Assembly: GCF_963678635.1 (NCBI RefSeq)
Contig: NC_087062.1
Location: 60,431,584 to 60,495,583, forward strand
Source: Symsagittifera roscoffensis
Taxonomy: Eukaryota; Xenacoelomorpha; Acoela; Convolutidae
Reading direction: 5' to 3'
Length of the DNA: 64,000 bases
Positions 45,780-57,287 of the stretch are shown one piece after another (the stretch's first letter is position 1; every line of letters starts with the position of its first letter). A program made the position numbers and the translations under genes. Below the pieces are notes generated by a model that was not told the DNA's origin, ran no database searches, and saw nothing but the letters and a program-made list of their open reading frames with translations.

Positions 45780-47620
45780 GGCAAAAAGAACCTCGGACGT
45801 TTATTGTACATTAGGCATATCATTATTGTATTTATTGGAAAAGAGTGGACCCAACACAGAGCCTTGCGGAGCTCGCAGATTAATCGGCAGCTAGTCAGAT
45901 TTTTCATTATTTATCGCAACGCTATAGTTTACCAGATACGTATCTTTATTTTTTTGTTAACTCAGATAACGCGTCGATAGTTTCATATTTTGCAGAAAAA
46001 CCGAGTTGCTTATTATAAGTAAGGCCGAATTTTTCCAAATAATTGTATGTTCGCGAATACATTAACTCTTCGAAAATTTTGCTATGGTCGATTAGCAGAG
46101 AATTAGGATGGTAATTATTTACATCCAGCCTACTATCAGTTTTATGAAGTGGTATTATTTTGGCGTATTTAAGTTGAGGGAAAGTCTCAAATCAAATGAC
46201 AGGTTGATCGTATATGCTAGACTAGGAGCTATAAAATAGAACGAAACTCTGGAGAATAATTGCTGATTTTGTCAACACCATCTGATTTTTTCTGCTTAAG
46301 ACTATTTATCGCTTTCATCGCCTCATGAAACGTACACGAAAACAGATACACTGATTGCGAATTTCTCACAGTTTTATCGATTGGTTGAGATATTGGTATT
46401 TGATCAGCCAGAATTGGTCCTAATGAACTTAAAAAAATTGTTGAACGCGTTTGAAATGGCTGATAGTTGAACAATATTCGAACCATTAAATTCACAGATT
46501 TATGACCGTTACCGGCCTATTATTTTTTACCAGTTATCTCATTTATAAACTTAAACACTCGCCTCGAGTCTCCAATGCAATTATTAAATTCCTTATAGTA
46601 ATAAGTCCTTTGCAGATAAAAAACATATTCACTTTATTCCGTTCTTGAATGAACTTCACCTTTTCTATGGCCTCTATTTTGTCGAACTTCCATGCGTTAT
46701 AAATTTTTGTTTCTCCTACAAATAGCTTTTATATTTTTTTAGGAAACCAATATGCTTTTTCTTGCGGAAAGATTTCTGATGTTGCAGAGGCGCAAATTTA
46801 ATTAAAGCAAATCATAAACATTTTTGAAATTGCCTACATGCGCAATCAATATCTTTATGACTCGTTAGCTTCGATTCCTCTAATTTTTCCTTTAAAAGAA
46901 GAAAAAGAGAAATTTGATTTGGTTATCGAGGAAACGTGTATCCCTTGGCTAACAGCTGAGTTGAAATTAAGATTTAAAAGAACGAGTTAGGATCAGAAAA
47001 TATTCTTTGTTGAGAATAGATATATCAGCAGTGGGTGCATTGCGAGTTAAAAGATGATTTAGACAGGATTCACGCGTTTTCAGAAACCTTTTTTGGTTGA
47101 CTACTTCACGCGTTTTCAGAAACCTTTTTTGGTTGACTACTTAAAAGTTTGAAGCCATTCTCAATTTAATGTCTTTGTATAGAACTGAGTGATATTTTTT
47201 CCGTGTTAAACCAATATTGAAATTTCCGCTATGATAATGGGTACCTTTTGCTAACCAAGTACTAACTCGCAATCAAACCCTTCGATAAAGCGCACTTTAT
47301 CAACTCTAGGTGGAACATACACAGCTACTATTATAAAAAACGAAAGCCATTAAACTCAACCAGTAGTGCTAAAGCCTCAGGAATTGTCATTGTTACTCGC
47401 TCAATTAAAGTTACGTTTTCTCCTTGTTGAATCTCCCCTGTATTCTAAGTTAGAACTGAATGAAACCCTTCTGTAGTGTACTTATTTTAGATGTCAATCT
47501 TACCTAGCCAGGACTGAGTCATACATAAAATATTTGTTGGAGACTCGAGGTAACTTACTAAAGCTTCCAGATCTTCATGGTGTTTTTTTAATGAACGAAC
47601 ATCGGTAAGTGAGAGGCTTA
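45780..47620 (-). pseudogene. Decayed LINE (endonuclease plus RT), head-to-head with the ATAD2-like gene
   Basis: On the minus strand the N-terminal endonuclease start is readable near 47610-47500 (HEDLEALVSYLESP...TQSWLGK). Around 46500-46230 lies FHEAMKAINSLKQKKSDGVDKIS, an RT entry motif; near 46170-46020 is AKIIPLHKTDSRLDVNNYHPNSLL...KIFEELMYSRTYNYLEKFGL; near 45890-45840 is RAPQGSVLGPLF, RT motif B. It stops at a TAA near 45782 before motif C. Many stops and shifts lie in between. The motifs are those of Jockey/CR1-type elements. Confidence 0.7.
47070..47141 (+). repeat. 36-bp tandem duplication inside the decayed LINE
   Basis: TTCACGCGTTTTCAGAAACC with its following bases occurs twice in a row, 36 bp apart, with no visible difference. 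Confidence 0.9.
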
Positions 47621-47731
47621 AATGATTGGATGAAACAGCCCACGATTACCTATGAGCCTCTGGCTTTCTCTCCAAATAAACAAAATAGAACTTTATCACA
47701 ACAATTTTTCATATGATTGAGAGCCGATTTG

Positions 47732-47738
47732 TTTTCAG
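47732..47738 (+). promoter_or_regulatory. Candidate 3' splice site just upstream of the ATAD2-like ATG
   Basis: TTTTCAG is followed directly by GTAAAT, 20 bp before the ATG. It could join a non-coding first exon or receive a spliced leader. The sequence alone cannot decide. Confidence 0.35.
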
Positions 47739-47758
47739 GTAAATGTAATGAAATAATT

Positions 47759-50700
47759 ATGGTGTTGACGCGCCATTCTCTAAGTAGTCTAAATTTGACT
47801 GAATCAGCGCCATCCTCTGTGAAGTCTGAAATTGATGTTGCCTCGGCTCCTCATGTGAGTATTTCTAGGTTTGACATCGGACGGAGCGACGAGGAGAATG
47901 ACACTTTCCGCAAGCGAATCCGAGCCAGTTCGTCGAGACCGCTTTATCGAATTTCGAGTGATGCCGAGAACGAACCACCTGAATCAGCTCGACCTATTTC
48001 TGTTTCTTCGAGGAGAAGTGAGCCAGGCATGACTATTGGCAGGCCAAGACGCAATAAGTTACCCAGAGGGTACTCGCTTTTCTCAGTCGAACAGAACCAT
48101 CACTGTAATCAAAGACACTCGGAGACTCCTACGGTGGTGGAAGAGGATGAACCAGATAATAAGAGATCAAAAACAGAAGAACCTATGGAAAACATTTCTT
48201 TCCGCATGCAACAAGAAGCCGAAGATGCTGAGCTTGGCCGAACAAGGCAACAAACGCGCCGTCTTAACTGTATATTTTCAGGCGTTGCTACTGAAACATG
48301 CGACGACGAGGATTTAAATGTAAACTCGACGGAAACCGAAATGGGAGATGGCCGAGAATTGAGAGAGAAACCGACATATAATTTAAGAGCCGAACGGAAA
48401 GCGCCACAGTTTTTCTGTCCCTCGAGCTCCAAGAAGCCGAAGAGTTCTAATGTGCATGTTCCGCAGTTCTTTGCGTCAACTTTGAGCAGTCGTATCCGCG
48501 AGAACTCGAAAGCGAGAAAGCATAGTAAGAAGAAACGAAAGGCAAAGTTCCACGAGAGTGACAGTGATTCATCGTCCAGCAGCTCAAGTGGAGATGAACG
48601 AAGATTCATTCGGCGCAAGAAGAAAAGCATGACACGCTCTAGGATGTCTTTTTTGCCAATGAACTTGAGCATCAGCGACATGACTCGAAGTCAAAGAGAC
48701 CGTAAAGCAATCGGGGCTTCGCTGGCGGACGTTGACCCTATGAATATTGATAAAGCAGCTTCTTTTGGATCTATTGGCGGTTTGAATAAACACATTCGTT
48801 CGCTGAAAGAAATGGTATTGCTTCCATTTCTTTATCCTGAGTTGTTTTCGAAGTTTAGTATTAACCCCCCGAGAGGTTGCTTGTTTTACGGACCACCGGG
48901 AACCGGAAAAACGTTGATGGCGAGAGCGCTGGCCAATGAATGCTCAAAAGAGACAGGACGCAAGATTTCATTTTTTATGCGCAAAGGGGCCGATTGCCTG
49001 AGCAAATGGGTTGGTGAATCGGAAAGACAGCTGCGTCTTCTGTTTGACCAAGCCTACATTATGCGACCATCTATAATATTTTTTGACGAGATTGACGGCT
49101 TAGCACCCGTTAGAAGTAGTAGACAGGATCAGATACACAGCAGTATAGTGTCCACATTGTTAGCTTTGATGGATGGACTTGATAATAGAGGAGAAATTAT
49201 AGTTATAGGAGCAACTAACAGAATAGACTCGATTGATCCGGCCTTGAGGCGTCCGGGGAGATTTGATCGGGAGTTTTTGTTCAAACTACCAGACGCCCAA
49301 GCACGTGTTGAGATTGTGAAGATAGCAACTAAGTCGTGGAACCCGCCGATGTCTCCGGAACTCAGTAAGTTGGTAGCTGAAAAAACGCACGGCTACTCAG
49401 GAGCAGATTTGAACCTCCTCTGCATGGAATCAGCTCTAATAGCCACTAGACGCAATTATCCACAGATCTATTTGGCCAACAATAAGCTTGAAATTGACAT
49501 TTCAAGTGTGAATGTTGAAGTGGTCGATGTATTCAACGCCATGCGCAGTATAAAAGTGTCGACTACCCGCATTACCGATTGTCCGGCCCAGCCCCTGAGT
49601 CCCTCATTGGCTCTATTGCTAGGCAGCGAACTTCAACGAATGGTTCAATTAATAAAATCCGAATTCTATCATGAATCGAAAAAATCATTGACCTCTAGCC
49701 CTCTAGATGAACTGGAAGTGGTTTTGGATGGTTTGATTTTGCCTGAAAATGCAGCTGAAGCTAAATTCGAGACGCTAGCTAACCTTGTTGAACCCTGTTC
49801 TAAAGCTATTGTCAGTATTTGGTATAACGAGGAAGACAATTTTGTTGATAATCTGTTATTACCTGCGATTTTGAACGAATATGAAGATATGCAAAGTTTT
49901 ATGCTGAATCATTCAACACTTTTTGGAAATGCAAATGCATCAGCTGAAGAGGCCGTTGTTTCCATGTTGAAAGAAGCAGCTAAGTCGCAGTCAGCTGTTA
50001 TCTGTATTCCCAACGCATTCTCTTTTTACTCGGAAGCATCATCCACTGTGCGTTTAATCATCACGGAGTTCATATTGCGACTAAGAGCTATTCCCGGCAA
50101 CTTTCTTGTTCTCGCGACATTGCCGAACGGTTTCTACGACGGATATGGACTGCCAAAATTGTTCGAAATAGATGTTACAAAAAGTGCTCAAGTTATTTGT
50201 CAAAATCCTACGAGAGACTGCTACCGCCGGTACTTCGCAGAAATCTTCCACGATTTGATTAAAAACTGTACCTTCAAGAAAAAACAGCACCTGAATGTCA
50301 AACAATTTAAAAAAGCAAAACATCAGCCTAAAGAAGGTCCGGCGCCGTTGAATGAAAGCGAAATAAAACGCATCCGAGAAAAGCACTTAGCCCTTATGCG
50401 TGAACTGAGAATCTATTTGCGTGATGTGTTGAATCGACTTGCTCGCTCCCCCGAGCATCGATGTTTTCTGAAACCAGTTGACCGAGAAGAGGTCAATGAT
50501 TACTATGACGTCATTAAGCACCCTATGGACCTGACTACGATGATGAGCAAAACCGATTCAGGGCAGTATGTAAGCATCCATCAGTTTATTGAAGATATCG
50601 ATTTGATAGCTGACAATGCCTTGGAGTACAACCCAGTTAAAGATCCGATGAGCTTGAGAATCAGGCACAGAGCGTGTGCTTTTAGAGACTCCGCAATGAG

Positions 50701-51907
50701 CATGGTTAAAATAGAAATTGACTCAGATTTCGAAGAGCAGTGTCGCGAAAGTTTGAAAAGCTTTAGTGCTTTGGGATTGAAACCGCAGACGAAAGCGCCC
50801 AAGTTTTTCTTTACGCAGCCCCTTCAGAAGCCACCAAAGGAGAAATTAGCGATGAAACTTAGAAGCACTCAAGGCGATTTAGTGGAGCCGTTAACACCAG
50901 CAAAAAGCGTGAAAAGTGGAGGGGTGGTGAAGAAGAAGAACCAGACACCGTCTAGAAGCTCATCCCAGGGCATCATTAATAAGTACCGCAAACAAAGACA
51001 GCAGGCATACGTAAATTCTGTCAAGTCGGGAAGCAGTGGCAACAGTGGTCAGAATAATAGAGTGAGTCCATTGAAAAGCAGAGTCAGTCCAGTGATGTTC
51101 AGAGTGACACGCTCAATATCTTCTATCCTTTCCGGAGACACAGAGGCTAGATCTCTGTCGCTTGCAGAAACGAATTCTCCGTCAGTGGCTGGTAGTGCTA
51201 CTAAGTTTCAAGAAACTGAAAAGGTTGAAAATGATCGACAATTGAGCGAGGATGCTTGCAGCTCACACGAGGGAAATGCTGTTTATAACGATAAGATGTT
51301 GTCACCTGATAACGAAAAAGAACAGACAAAGCTACTCCTTGAGTCCAATGCCGAAGTGGCTGAAAGTGATCCTTCTCCAAAAGACGAACAAAAGGATGCA
51401 AATGAAGTAGAAATGAATTGCTCGTATTCTTCAAGTGTATCTTTAACCGGAGAGATTGTGAGATCTGAAGAGCGCGAAAACGAAAGTCTTTTTAATGAAA
51501 TAATGATGAGCAGTGTTGCCGGTGGCAGCTCGAAATCAGAAAATGAAGAAACCAAAATGACAACTCTACATCCCGGCAATACTGAAAATAGTGTAAAAGA
51601 AAGCAATGCTGAAATTTCGACATTATCTGCAATGTCACCTGAAGTTGGAAATAAATCAGTTGAAACTCCTGATTTGGAACTAAAGCGAAAAGAGGAAATA
51701 GCGTCTAAGTTGGACAAGCTGAACAATACATTGCTGGATGTTGCTGTAGTCAGAGCCTCAGAATGTGCGAGAATTTTGGACGTGGTCGAAATGCATAACA
51801 GACTGAGGCAAATTATCTACAAATATAAGACAGACAAATCGGATGAGAAAGAAGAGCTATACAAAGAGCTCAAAAACTATTTGAACTGCAATTATCTTGA
51901 ACTTTGA
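47759..51907 (+). CDS. ATAD2: ATAD2/ATAD2B-like AAA+ ATPase with bromodomain
   Basis: A single uninterrupted frame of 1382 residues from the ATG at 47759, about the length of human ATAD2 (1390) and ATAD2B (1458). Order: basic/acidic N-terminus with a Ser-rich patch (~265-280); [11 protein letters not shown] (~325); first AAA+ domain with Walker A GPPGTGKT at 378-385, Walker [10 protein letters not shown] with D443-E444, and an arginine-finger region [12 protein letters not shown]; a second AAA-like domain without Walker motifs; a bromodomain at ~870-985 with the acetyl-lysine Asn in LEYNP (N958); and a conserved C-terminal helix. The family binds acetylated histones and acts in chromatin and nucleosome dynamics in the nucleus. 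The open frame extends 14 codons upstream without an ATG, across TTTTCAG at 47732-47738, which may be a 5' UTR acceptor. No introns are visible, unlike the many-exon vertebrate genes. Confidence 0.95.
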   Translation: MVLTRHSLSSLNLTESAPSSVKSEIDVASAPHVSISRFDIGRSDEENDTFRKRIRASSSRPLYRISSDAENEPPESARPISVSSRRSEPGMTIGRPRRNKLPRGYSLFSVEQNHHCNQRHSETPTVVEEDEPDNKRSKTEEPMENISFRMQQEAEDAELGRTRQQTRRLNCIFSGVATETCDDEDLNVNSTETEMGDGRELREKPTYNLRAERKAPQFFCPSSSKKPKSSNVHVPQFFASTLSSRIRENSKARKHSKKKRKAKFHESDSDSSSSSSSGDERRFIRRKKKSMTRSRMSFLPMNLSISDMTRSQRDRKAIGASLADVDPMNIDKAASFGSIGGLNKHIRSLKEMVLLPFLYPELFSKFSINPPRGCLFYGPPGTGKTLMARALANECSKETGRKISFFMRKGADCLSKWVGESERQLRLLFDQAYIMRPSIIFFDEIDGLAPVRSSRQDQIHSSIVSTLLALMDGLDNRGEIIVIGATNRIDSIDPALRRPGRFDREFLFKLPDAQARVEIVKIATKSWNPPMSPELSKLVAEKTHGYSGADLNLLCMESALIATRRNYPQIYLANNKLEIDISSVNVEVVDVFNAMRSIKVSTTRITDCPAQPLSPSLALLLGSELQRMVQLIKSEFYHESKKSLTSSPLDELEVVLDGLILPENAAEAKFETLANLVEPCSKAIVSIWYNEEDNFVDNLLLPAILNEYEDMQSFMLNHSTLFGNANASAEEAVVSMLKEAAKSQSAVICIPNAFSFYSEASSTVRLIITEFILRLRAIPGNFLVLATLPNGFYDGYGLPKLFEIDVTKSAQVICQNPTRDCYRRYFAEIFHDLIKNCTFKKKQHLNVKQFKKAKHQPKEGPAPLNESEIKRIREKHLALMRELRIYLRDVLNRLARSPEHRCFLKPVDREEVNDYYDVIKHPMDLTTMMSKTDSGQYVSIHQFIEDIDLIADNALEYNPVKDPMSLRIRHRACAFRDSAMSMVKIEIDSDFEEQCRESLKSFSALGLKPQTKAPKFFFTQPLQKPPKEKLAMKLRSTQGDLVEPLTPAKSVKSGGVVKKKNQTPSRSSSQGIINKYRKQRQQAYVNSVKSGSSGNSGQNNRVSPLKSRVSPVMFRVTRSISSILSGDTEARSLSLAETNSPSVAGSATKFQETEKVENDRQLSEDACSSHEGNAVYNDKMLSPDNEKEQTKLLLESNAEVAESDPSPKDEQKDANEVEMNCSYSSSVSLTGEIVRSEERENESLFNEIMMSSVAGGSSKSENEETKMTTLHPGNTENSVKESNAEISTLSAMSPEVGNKSVETPDLELKRKEEIASKLDKLNNTLLDVAVVRASECARILDVVEMHNRLRQIIYKYKTDKSDEKEELYKELKNYLNCNYLEL

Positions 51908-52528
51908 TCTATTTTATTTGGTTGTTGTTTGTTTCCTTTTCTTAGGATTGTTTTTTGAGCTTCAGCGTAATTTTTAATGGAGAATAATTGCTAATGTGTG
52001 AATTAATGATTTTAAATTACATTTGTTGAGCTTATTTGAATTCAGTTTTTGAACTCGTTGGCGTCTAATGAGCTGAGGTGTTTGAAAAAACGAGCATTGC
52101 TTAAATAATTTTCATATAGGGTTTACGAAACGAGGTAATATGTCATTTTGTTTGGCCGTATTTTTTTCTACATAACTCTCATGTTCTACTTCTTTGACCT
52201 TGTTTTGACGTGTGTGTGTGTACTTATTGAGTTCTCTACGGTGGTCATCTCCATCTGTGCTGTTATCAACTAATAGACAAATTTTGAGCATGTCTGCATT
52301 GGAATTGGCCGATGTAATCGAAATTCGTTTTTTATTTTGGTTGTAACAAATTTATCAACTCCAATTTTAGTATATGGTTTTTTCCATATGGTTAAAAATT
52401 ACACCAAAACTACGAAGTTCATTAATGTCAAAATTATATCAAAAAGAGCCTTTATGTGAACCAACCAAGTTTAAGAAGACTATAATCTTCAAAAAAATAT
52501 ATGCGAAACGTTTTAAAAATTGTTTTTA

Positions 52529-52534
52529 AATAAA
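52529..52534 (+). promoter_or_regulatory. Possible poly-A signal AATAAA for the ATAD2-like gene
   Basis: A clear AATAAA 620 bp after the stop codon. No poly-A tract follows, so this is compatible with a normal gene 3' end and gives no direct sign of retrocopy. Confidence 0.35.
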
Positions 52535-53614
52535 ATATTGGCTTTTTATTTAGTAGAACGTTTGTTTATTTTTACAATGTTTTGGCGACTATACCCTTCC
52601 TAAAATTTGTTGGGCCAACCACCCAGGTAAAATTTTCGGCTCGAATTTTCAAAACAAATGGCACCATAATAATTCTGCTGAAATTCTACGCAAGTTTCGT
52701 CTTCGTCACTTTTTGCCTGAAGTCAATCCAATTCGAGAAATACGCGGTTGAAGTTAAATGCGGTTTGTCTGGATAATTTAAACCAGCACTGTATCGGCTT
52801 AGTGGCTTATTTTTTGAGTCGTTGATCAGCAAAAAAATTGATCGTAATGTTTTGACTGCGGGAGTTTTTAAATTTTCTAAATAGTTTTTTTTTCGGCCCA
52901 ACGTGTGTCTGCTCAAGAATTGTCGGCTTTTTTAGCGCTTTTTAGGATTTTTCGATGCTAAATTAACATTCAGTTTTATTACTTGGCATGTTTTTTTGAA
53001 AGGAGCTTTGTTCAAGACAAAATCAAAAAAAGATACGATTTTTGTTTATAGATCATTTTCAAATTTTTTAAAGAGAATAGATAGGATTTTTTTCTGAGGC
53101 TTTCATTTTTAGTTGCCGAAAAATTGTCATGCTTTTCAGCGTTTTGGTGGATTTTTTAAATCTTGAGAATATTGGTGACCTGAACTGAAATTTTGAAAAA
53201 ATGTATTTCGAATGGTATCATGTTAAGGGGGTCTGAAAATGGCCCATTTGGTAAAATTAATACACGCAAAGTTTTTGAATTTTCTTTTGAGCGCAGCAAA
53301 TGCGATTAATTCGGCTCAGAAATGATTCCACGTGGAATTGATGTATGCTACTTGATGCAAACAGTGAGTTATTTGAGCGAAATGTATAACTTTTTATCTT
53401 AAGTTGGGCGTGGTTGTTGGATTTTAATATTAGAAAAAGTTTTCTTTGAAGCACTTCGATGTAGTTCGTTCCTGCACTTCGATGTAGGTCGTGCTGATAT
53501 GGTTTTAAAAATGCATGTGGAACGCTATTTGAAACGTCATCTCTTGCAAGCGATTTTGGCCTCCGGTTGGCTGCTCACTTAAAATGGTGACTAGGGTGTT
53601 AGGTGTTTTAGCTG
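52535..53614. other. Spacer between the ATAD2-like gene and the 2A LINE
   Basis: AT-rich, no gene recognised. Near 53452-53490 the string GCACTTCGATGTAG(T/G)TCGT is present twice in a row, a small local duplication. Confidence 0.4.
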
Positions 53615-55290
53615 ACCGTTCTTCTAGGCCTGCTATTTGGGAAGCCTTCACGTGGCGGCAGGTGTGGATCCTTGCAGAAGGATCTCAAATTTCCCATACC
53701 AAAGAGTGTTTGGCCAAAACACATGGAAACCAGTGCGGGTTTTTGCTGAAGCACCATAGTGACCCCGATCTATGGTGGCTTCTAATTCTGGCAGGGGATA
53801 TCGAGCTGAATCCGGGGCCGGTGAAATGGCCTTGTGGATACTGTGGTGAGGCGGTTAGTAGCAGAGTCTGGTCTATCTACTGTGTGGATTGCAAGAATTG
53901 GATACATCAGCGCTGCGCAGGGATGTCGACCCAAGAGATCAGGGCACATCAGAATTTCAGGTGGCATTGTGGGTGTGTTACAGTTCCTACTGTCCCTGTT
54001 GCTCCAGTTGCAGTTCTGCAGCCAGCCACCCAAACTCGGAGACCAAGAGTGACGACTCCAGTGCCCAGATGTTTGAAGATTTTGCAGCTGAACATCGACG
54101 GTTGGAGAGGTAAGGTCACTAGTCTCAACGAGTTTCTCGACGAGAAGAAAATTGATGTTGCGTTGTTGCAAGAGACGAAGCTGATGAGTTCTACTGCTGA
54201 CCCTAGTGCTAATGGGTGGAAAGTCCATAGAGCAGAACGCACGGTTCATCTGGTGCAGAATGAGCAACCCCAAGGAGGTTTGGCGGTGCTCGTCAGACCT
54301 GGAGTCCAGTCACGAAGGTTAGAAAGTTTGAATCTTCCGACAGGAGCTGCTTTGGAGTCGTTGGGAGTTTCAGTGGAGACCAAGCATGGCTGGATGAATC
54401 TCTGGAATATGTACCGTCCTCCTGCTACTGGTGGTGCAGACGTGAGAGATGCTGCGTTGTATTTGAACCATTGGCCTAGAGAGAAGAGTTCTGTTATCTG
54501 TGCGGATGTTAATGCGCATGGTTCTTGGGATGCGAACAGAGATTCCGATCAGTTGGGAGAAGAAATTGACGACTGGTTGATTGACAACAGTATGGCGCAT
54601 GTGAATAGTGGCATTCCTACACGTGTTCGGCAGCTGGGTCACGCGATGGTGGAAACGGCACCCGACATCACCATTGTGCACAGTTCTGTGGCGAGCAGTT
54701 GTTCTTGGGATGTGCTGGAGACCATTGGTTCCGATCATTTGCCAATTCAATTGGTCATTGGCTCTTCAGGGATGAAAGAAGAAGAGACAAAACGCAAGTA
54801 TAACTTCAACAAAACGGACTGGGAGAAGTACAGCAGTGTGTGTCACAGGAGCTTGTCAGAGTGGAATGAAGATATGTCACTGGAGAAGAATTACAAGGTC
54901 CTGATCGAGACGATGCAGAAGGCAGCTAAGGAGTCAACTCCCTTCACTAAGGTTGGTGGCAACAGGAAACCTTGGTGGTCTAGTCTCTGTGAGAGCGAGA
55001 AGAGGTCTATGAATGATGCTTTCAGTCTCTTGAGGAGGAGCCCTTGCGAAGAAAACGTGGAAATGTACAAGAACGCGAAGAAGATGTTTGCTCTGATACC
55101 ATCAGAGAAGAAAAACGACGTAGTTGGCGGGAGTTTGTTGACACGTTGTCTCCGGCGACTCCTAGTACCAAGGTCTGGCGCACGCTTCAAAGTATGGATG
55201 GCAGGAAGAAATTGGGATTGCCAGACAATCCAGTGTGTGCAGGCGACAAGACCGCTGTCACTGACAAGTCGAAAGCGGAACTTGCAGTGA
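53584..55290 (+). CDS. LINE protein, N-terminal part: 2A motif, PHD finger, endonuclease
   Basis: A 568-residue frame. Residues 72-79 (53797-53820) are D-I-E-L-N-P-G-P, the 2A StopGo consensus. Residues ~82-125 form a PHD finger (CGYCGEA..., YCVDCKNWIHQRCAG, then WHCGC). The endonuclease runs from ILQLNIDGWRG (~162) through LLQETKL (metal-binding Glu), MYRPP, ICADVNAHGSWD and IGSDHLPIQ (catalytic Asp-His) near residue 385. After ~505 the frame departs from the RT frame and its last ~60 residues are not homologous. The first ~15 codons, including the ATG, lie upstream of the proposed 5' end of the element and may be host DNA. Confidence 0.8.
   Translation: MVTRVLGVLADRSSRPAIWEAFTWRQVWILAEGSQISHTKECLAKTHGNQCGFLLKHHSDPDLWWLLILAGDIELNPGPVKWPCGYCGEAVSSRVWSIYCVDCKNWIHQRCAGMSTQEIRAHQNFRWHCGCVTVPTVPVAPVAVLQPATQTRRPRVTTPVPRCLKILQLNIDGWRGKVTSLNEFLDEKKIDVALLQETKLMSSTADPSANGWKVHRAERTVHLVQNEQPQGGLAVLVRPGVQSRRLESLNLPTGAALESLGVSVETKHGWMNLWNMYRPPATGGADVRDAALYLNHWPREKSSVICADVNAHGSWDANRDSDQLGEEIDDWLIDNSMAHVNSGIPTRVRQLGHAMVETAPDITIVHSSVASSCSWDVLETIGSDHLPIQLVIGSSGMKEEETKRKYNFNKTDWEKYSSVCHRSLSEWNEDMSLEKNYKVLIETMQKAAKESTPFTKVGGNRKPWWSSLCESEKRSMNDAFSLLRRSPCEENVEMYKNAKKMFALIPSEKKNDVVGGSLLTRCLRRLLVPRSGARFKVWMAGRNWDCQTIQCVQATRPLSLTSRKRNLQ
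53797..53820 (+). other. 2A (StopGo) oligopeptide motif
   Basis: Codons read D-I-E-L-N-P-G-P, matching D-x-E-x-N-P-G-P exactly, preceded by a Leu-rich helix (WWLLILAG). In 2A peptides the ribosome skips the Gly-Pro bond, so the chain would break between G78 and P79, releasing the short N-terminal peptide from the PHD-endonuclease-RT protein. 2A motifs at this position are known from LINEs of several invertebrates; activity here is inferred. Confidence 0.85.
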
Positions 55291-57281
55291 AAACGTATGC
55301 CGCAGCCAGCAAGGTCCAGATCACTAGAGAGGACTCCAAGGAAGCTTACCTAGCGACTAGAGAAAGTCTGAAAGAAACTTCGGAAGGTGAGCTGGGTGAC
55401 AGTTTCACCGAAGACGAGTTAGCAAGAGCTTTACAGAAGATGAAGAATGGAGCTGCCGGCCCAGATGGAGTTGTTCCCCAGATGATCAAGCACTTGCCAG
55501 AGAATTGCATCTTGTTTCTGCTCCGTGTCTTCAATGAGAGCTTACGTCTAGGAAAAGTTCTAGATTGCTGGAAACGTGCAGTCATTGTGCCAATTTTGAA
55601 GAATGGTAAACCGCCTTCTCAGATAAAGAGTTATAGGCCCGTTTCTCTGTTGCCGTGTATTGCCAAAGTTCTGGAGTCTATGATGGAATCCCGCGTTCGT
55701 CATTGGGCCGAGAGTACTCACATGATTCCAGATTGTCAGTCAGGATTTCGTGCCAAACGATCCACAACAGATGTTCTTGCCAATCTCAGCCAAAAGGCAT
55801 TCGACAACCTACAGATGAAGAAGCGCACAGTGATCACGGCAGTTGACTTCAAAGGAGCGTTTGATAGGGTGTGGCGTGGTGGTCTTCTTAGAGACTTAGC
55901 GAAAGCTGGCCTTCATCCTACTTGCCTGCGGTGGATCAAGTCGTTTCTTAGCGACAGAAGAGCGTGTGTCAGATGGAACAGTTCTCTTTCCAAGTATAAG
56001 GTAATTCAGCAGGGAGTTCCCCAAGGCTCACCTCTGTCCCCTTTGCTTTTTTGTCTTGCCACGGCAAGTTTGCCTACAAGGATTGCTCAGAATGCTCCAG
56101 ACACGAAAAGTGCCCAATTTGCGGATGATTACTCGCTTTATAATGAGGATGTTTCTCCTGATTCAGCAGCAGCTAGAATGCAACCAGCTCTGGAAAGCGT
56201 CAGTTCTTGGGCGAGTGATCATTATATGCTCATTGAACCATCGAAGACTGAGGGGTTAGTGATCAGCCTGGACCCGAGAGAGACGGCAGGCAAAGCACAG
56301 CCAGCTCTTCTTCTGGAGAACACACAAGTTCCTTTCAACAAGCATATCAAGATTCTGGGTGTCAACATTGATACACAGTTGACGTTTTCCGAACACACAA
56401 ACATCATGGTGAAGAAGATGAGGAAAAGGACACAACTGCTTTCTAGTTTGTCAGGAAAGAACTGGGGTCTGACATCCACTGACCTTAGAAGATTGTATAA
56501 TGCCTATGTCAAGCCAGGAGCACTTTACGCCAGTGAAGTTTGGGGTTCTTTTCTCTCGGACTCGAATTGGAATAAACTGGAGGCATGCAACAACAGAGCA
56601 GCAAGAATTATTTGTGGCACGCCAGCAAGTTCCAATGCCGTCGCTACTCGCGCTGAGGCAAGGCTTTCTTCGTTGAAGCAGTACAGCGACGAAAAGGCAG
56701 CCATTTTGTACAGTAAGTTCCTCCGGTTCCCGATAGATCATCATCTGCATCTTTTGACAGATGACGGCCCGCCTCAGAGACTGAAAGCAAGAGGGGATAG
56801 CAGATTTCGTCCGGACTGGAGAGTTACCGCTAGAAAGATGATCCAAGATAAACCAGAAAATCTCAGTACGAAAGAGTTTATTCTGACGAATAGAGAAGAA
56901 GTGACACTAGAAGATTACCGGCAAAAAGTGGATGAAGATCACTTACACAGACGAATTTGCAATGGCATGGCTTTGGAGCATTCAACTAACCGTTCAAGAG
57001 AAGAGGAAGTTTTGTTGCATAGGCTCCGGGTGAATCGATGTAGTAACCTAGCTAAAACTGAGCATCTCTTTGGTCGTATTGAATCTCCGCAGTGCCGTCA
57101 GTGTGACAGTGAAGAAGATGAAGACACAGAGCATTTCATCCTGAAATGCGATAAATGGAATGAAGGAAGAATGTCAACTTTGGGCTCAAACCCCATTATC
57201 TCAGTTTTGCAAACAAATCCGGATAAAGTTTTAATGTTTATTGGCCGAACAGGACGTTTACGTCCCTCATATCATTTATGA
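55044..57281 (+). CDS. LINE reverse transcriptase part
   Basis: A 745-residue open frame, in a different frame from the endonuclease part and overlapping it by 247 bp. True homology begins around REEKRRSWREFVDTLSP (from ~55105). RT motifs follow in order: NGAAGPDGVVPQMIK, IVPILKNGK, YRPVSLLPCIAKVLE, CQSGFRAKRSTTD, VDFKGAFDRVW (motif A), QQGVPQGSPLSPLLF (motif B) and AQFADDYSLY (motif C, Asp codons 56124-56129). The thumb region leads to a C-terminal C-x2-C...H-x4-C motif near 57094-57150. All catalytic residues are present. It copies element RNA into the nicked target. Confidence 0.85.
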   Translation: MRRKRGNVQEREEDVCSDTIREEKRRSWREFVDTLSPATPSTKVWRTLQSMDGRKKLGLPDNPVCAGDKTAVTDKSKAELAVKTYAAASKVQITREDSKEAYLATRESLKETSEGELGDSFTEDELARALQKMKNGAAGPDGVVPQMIKHLPENCILFLLRVFNESLRLGKVLDCWKRAVIVPILKNGKPPSQIKSYRPVSLLPCIAKVLESMMESRVRHWAESTHMIPDCQSGFRAKRSTTDVLANLSQKAFDNLQMKKRTVITAVDFKGAFDRVWRGGLLRDLAKAGLHPTCLRWIKSFLSDRRACVRWNSSLSKYKVIQQGVPQGSPLSPLLFCLATASLPTRIAQNAPDTKSAQFADDYSLYNEDVSPDSAAARMQPALESVSSWASDHYMLIEPSKTEGLVISLDPRETAGKAQPALLLENTQVPFNKHIKILGVNIDTQLTFSEHTNIMVKKMRKRTQLLSSLSGKNWGLTSTDLRRLYNAYVKPGALYASEVWGSFLSDSNWNKLEACNNRAARIICGTPASSNAVATRAEARLSSLKQYSDEKAAILYSKFLRFPIDHHLHLLTDDGPPQRLKARGDSRFRPDWRVTARKMIQDKPENLSTKEFILTNREEVTLEDYRQKVDEDHLHRRICNGMALEHSTNRSREEEVLLHRLRVNRCSNLAKTEHLFGRIESPQCRQCDSEEDEDTEHFILKCDKWNEGRMSTLGSNPIISVLQTNPDKVLMFIGRTGRLRPSYHL

Positions 57282-57287
57282 CGAGCT

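Noticed and set aside
48109-48681. 190-residue minus-strand ORF inside the ATAD2-like gene
   Set aside because: Shadow of the sense frame. Its Ser/Leu-rich composition arises from the complement of the acidic/basic N-terminal region.
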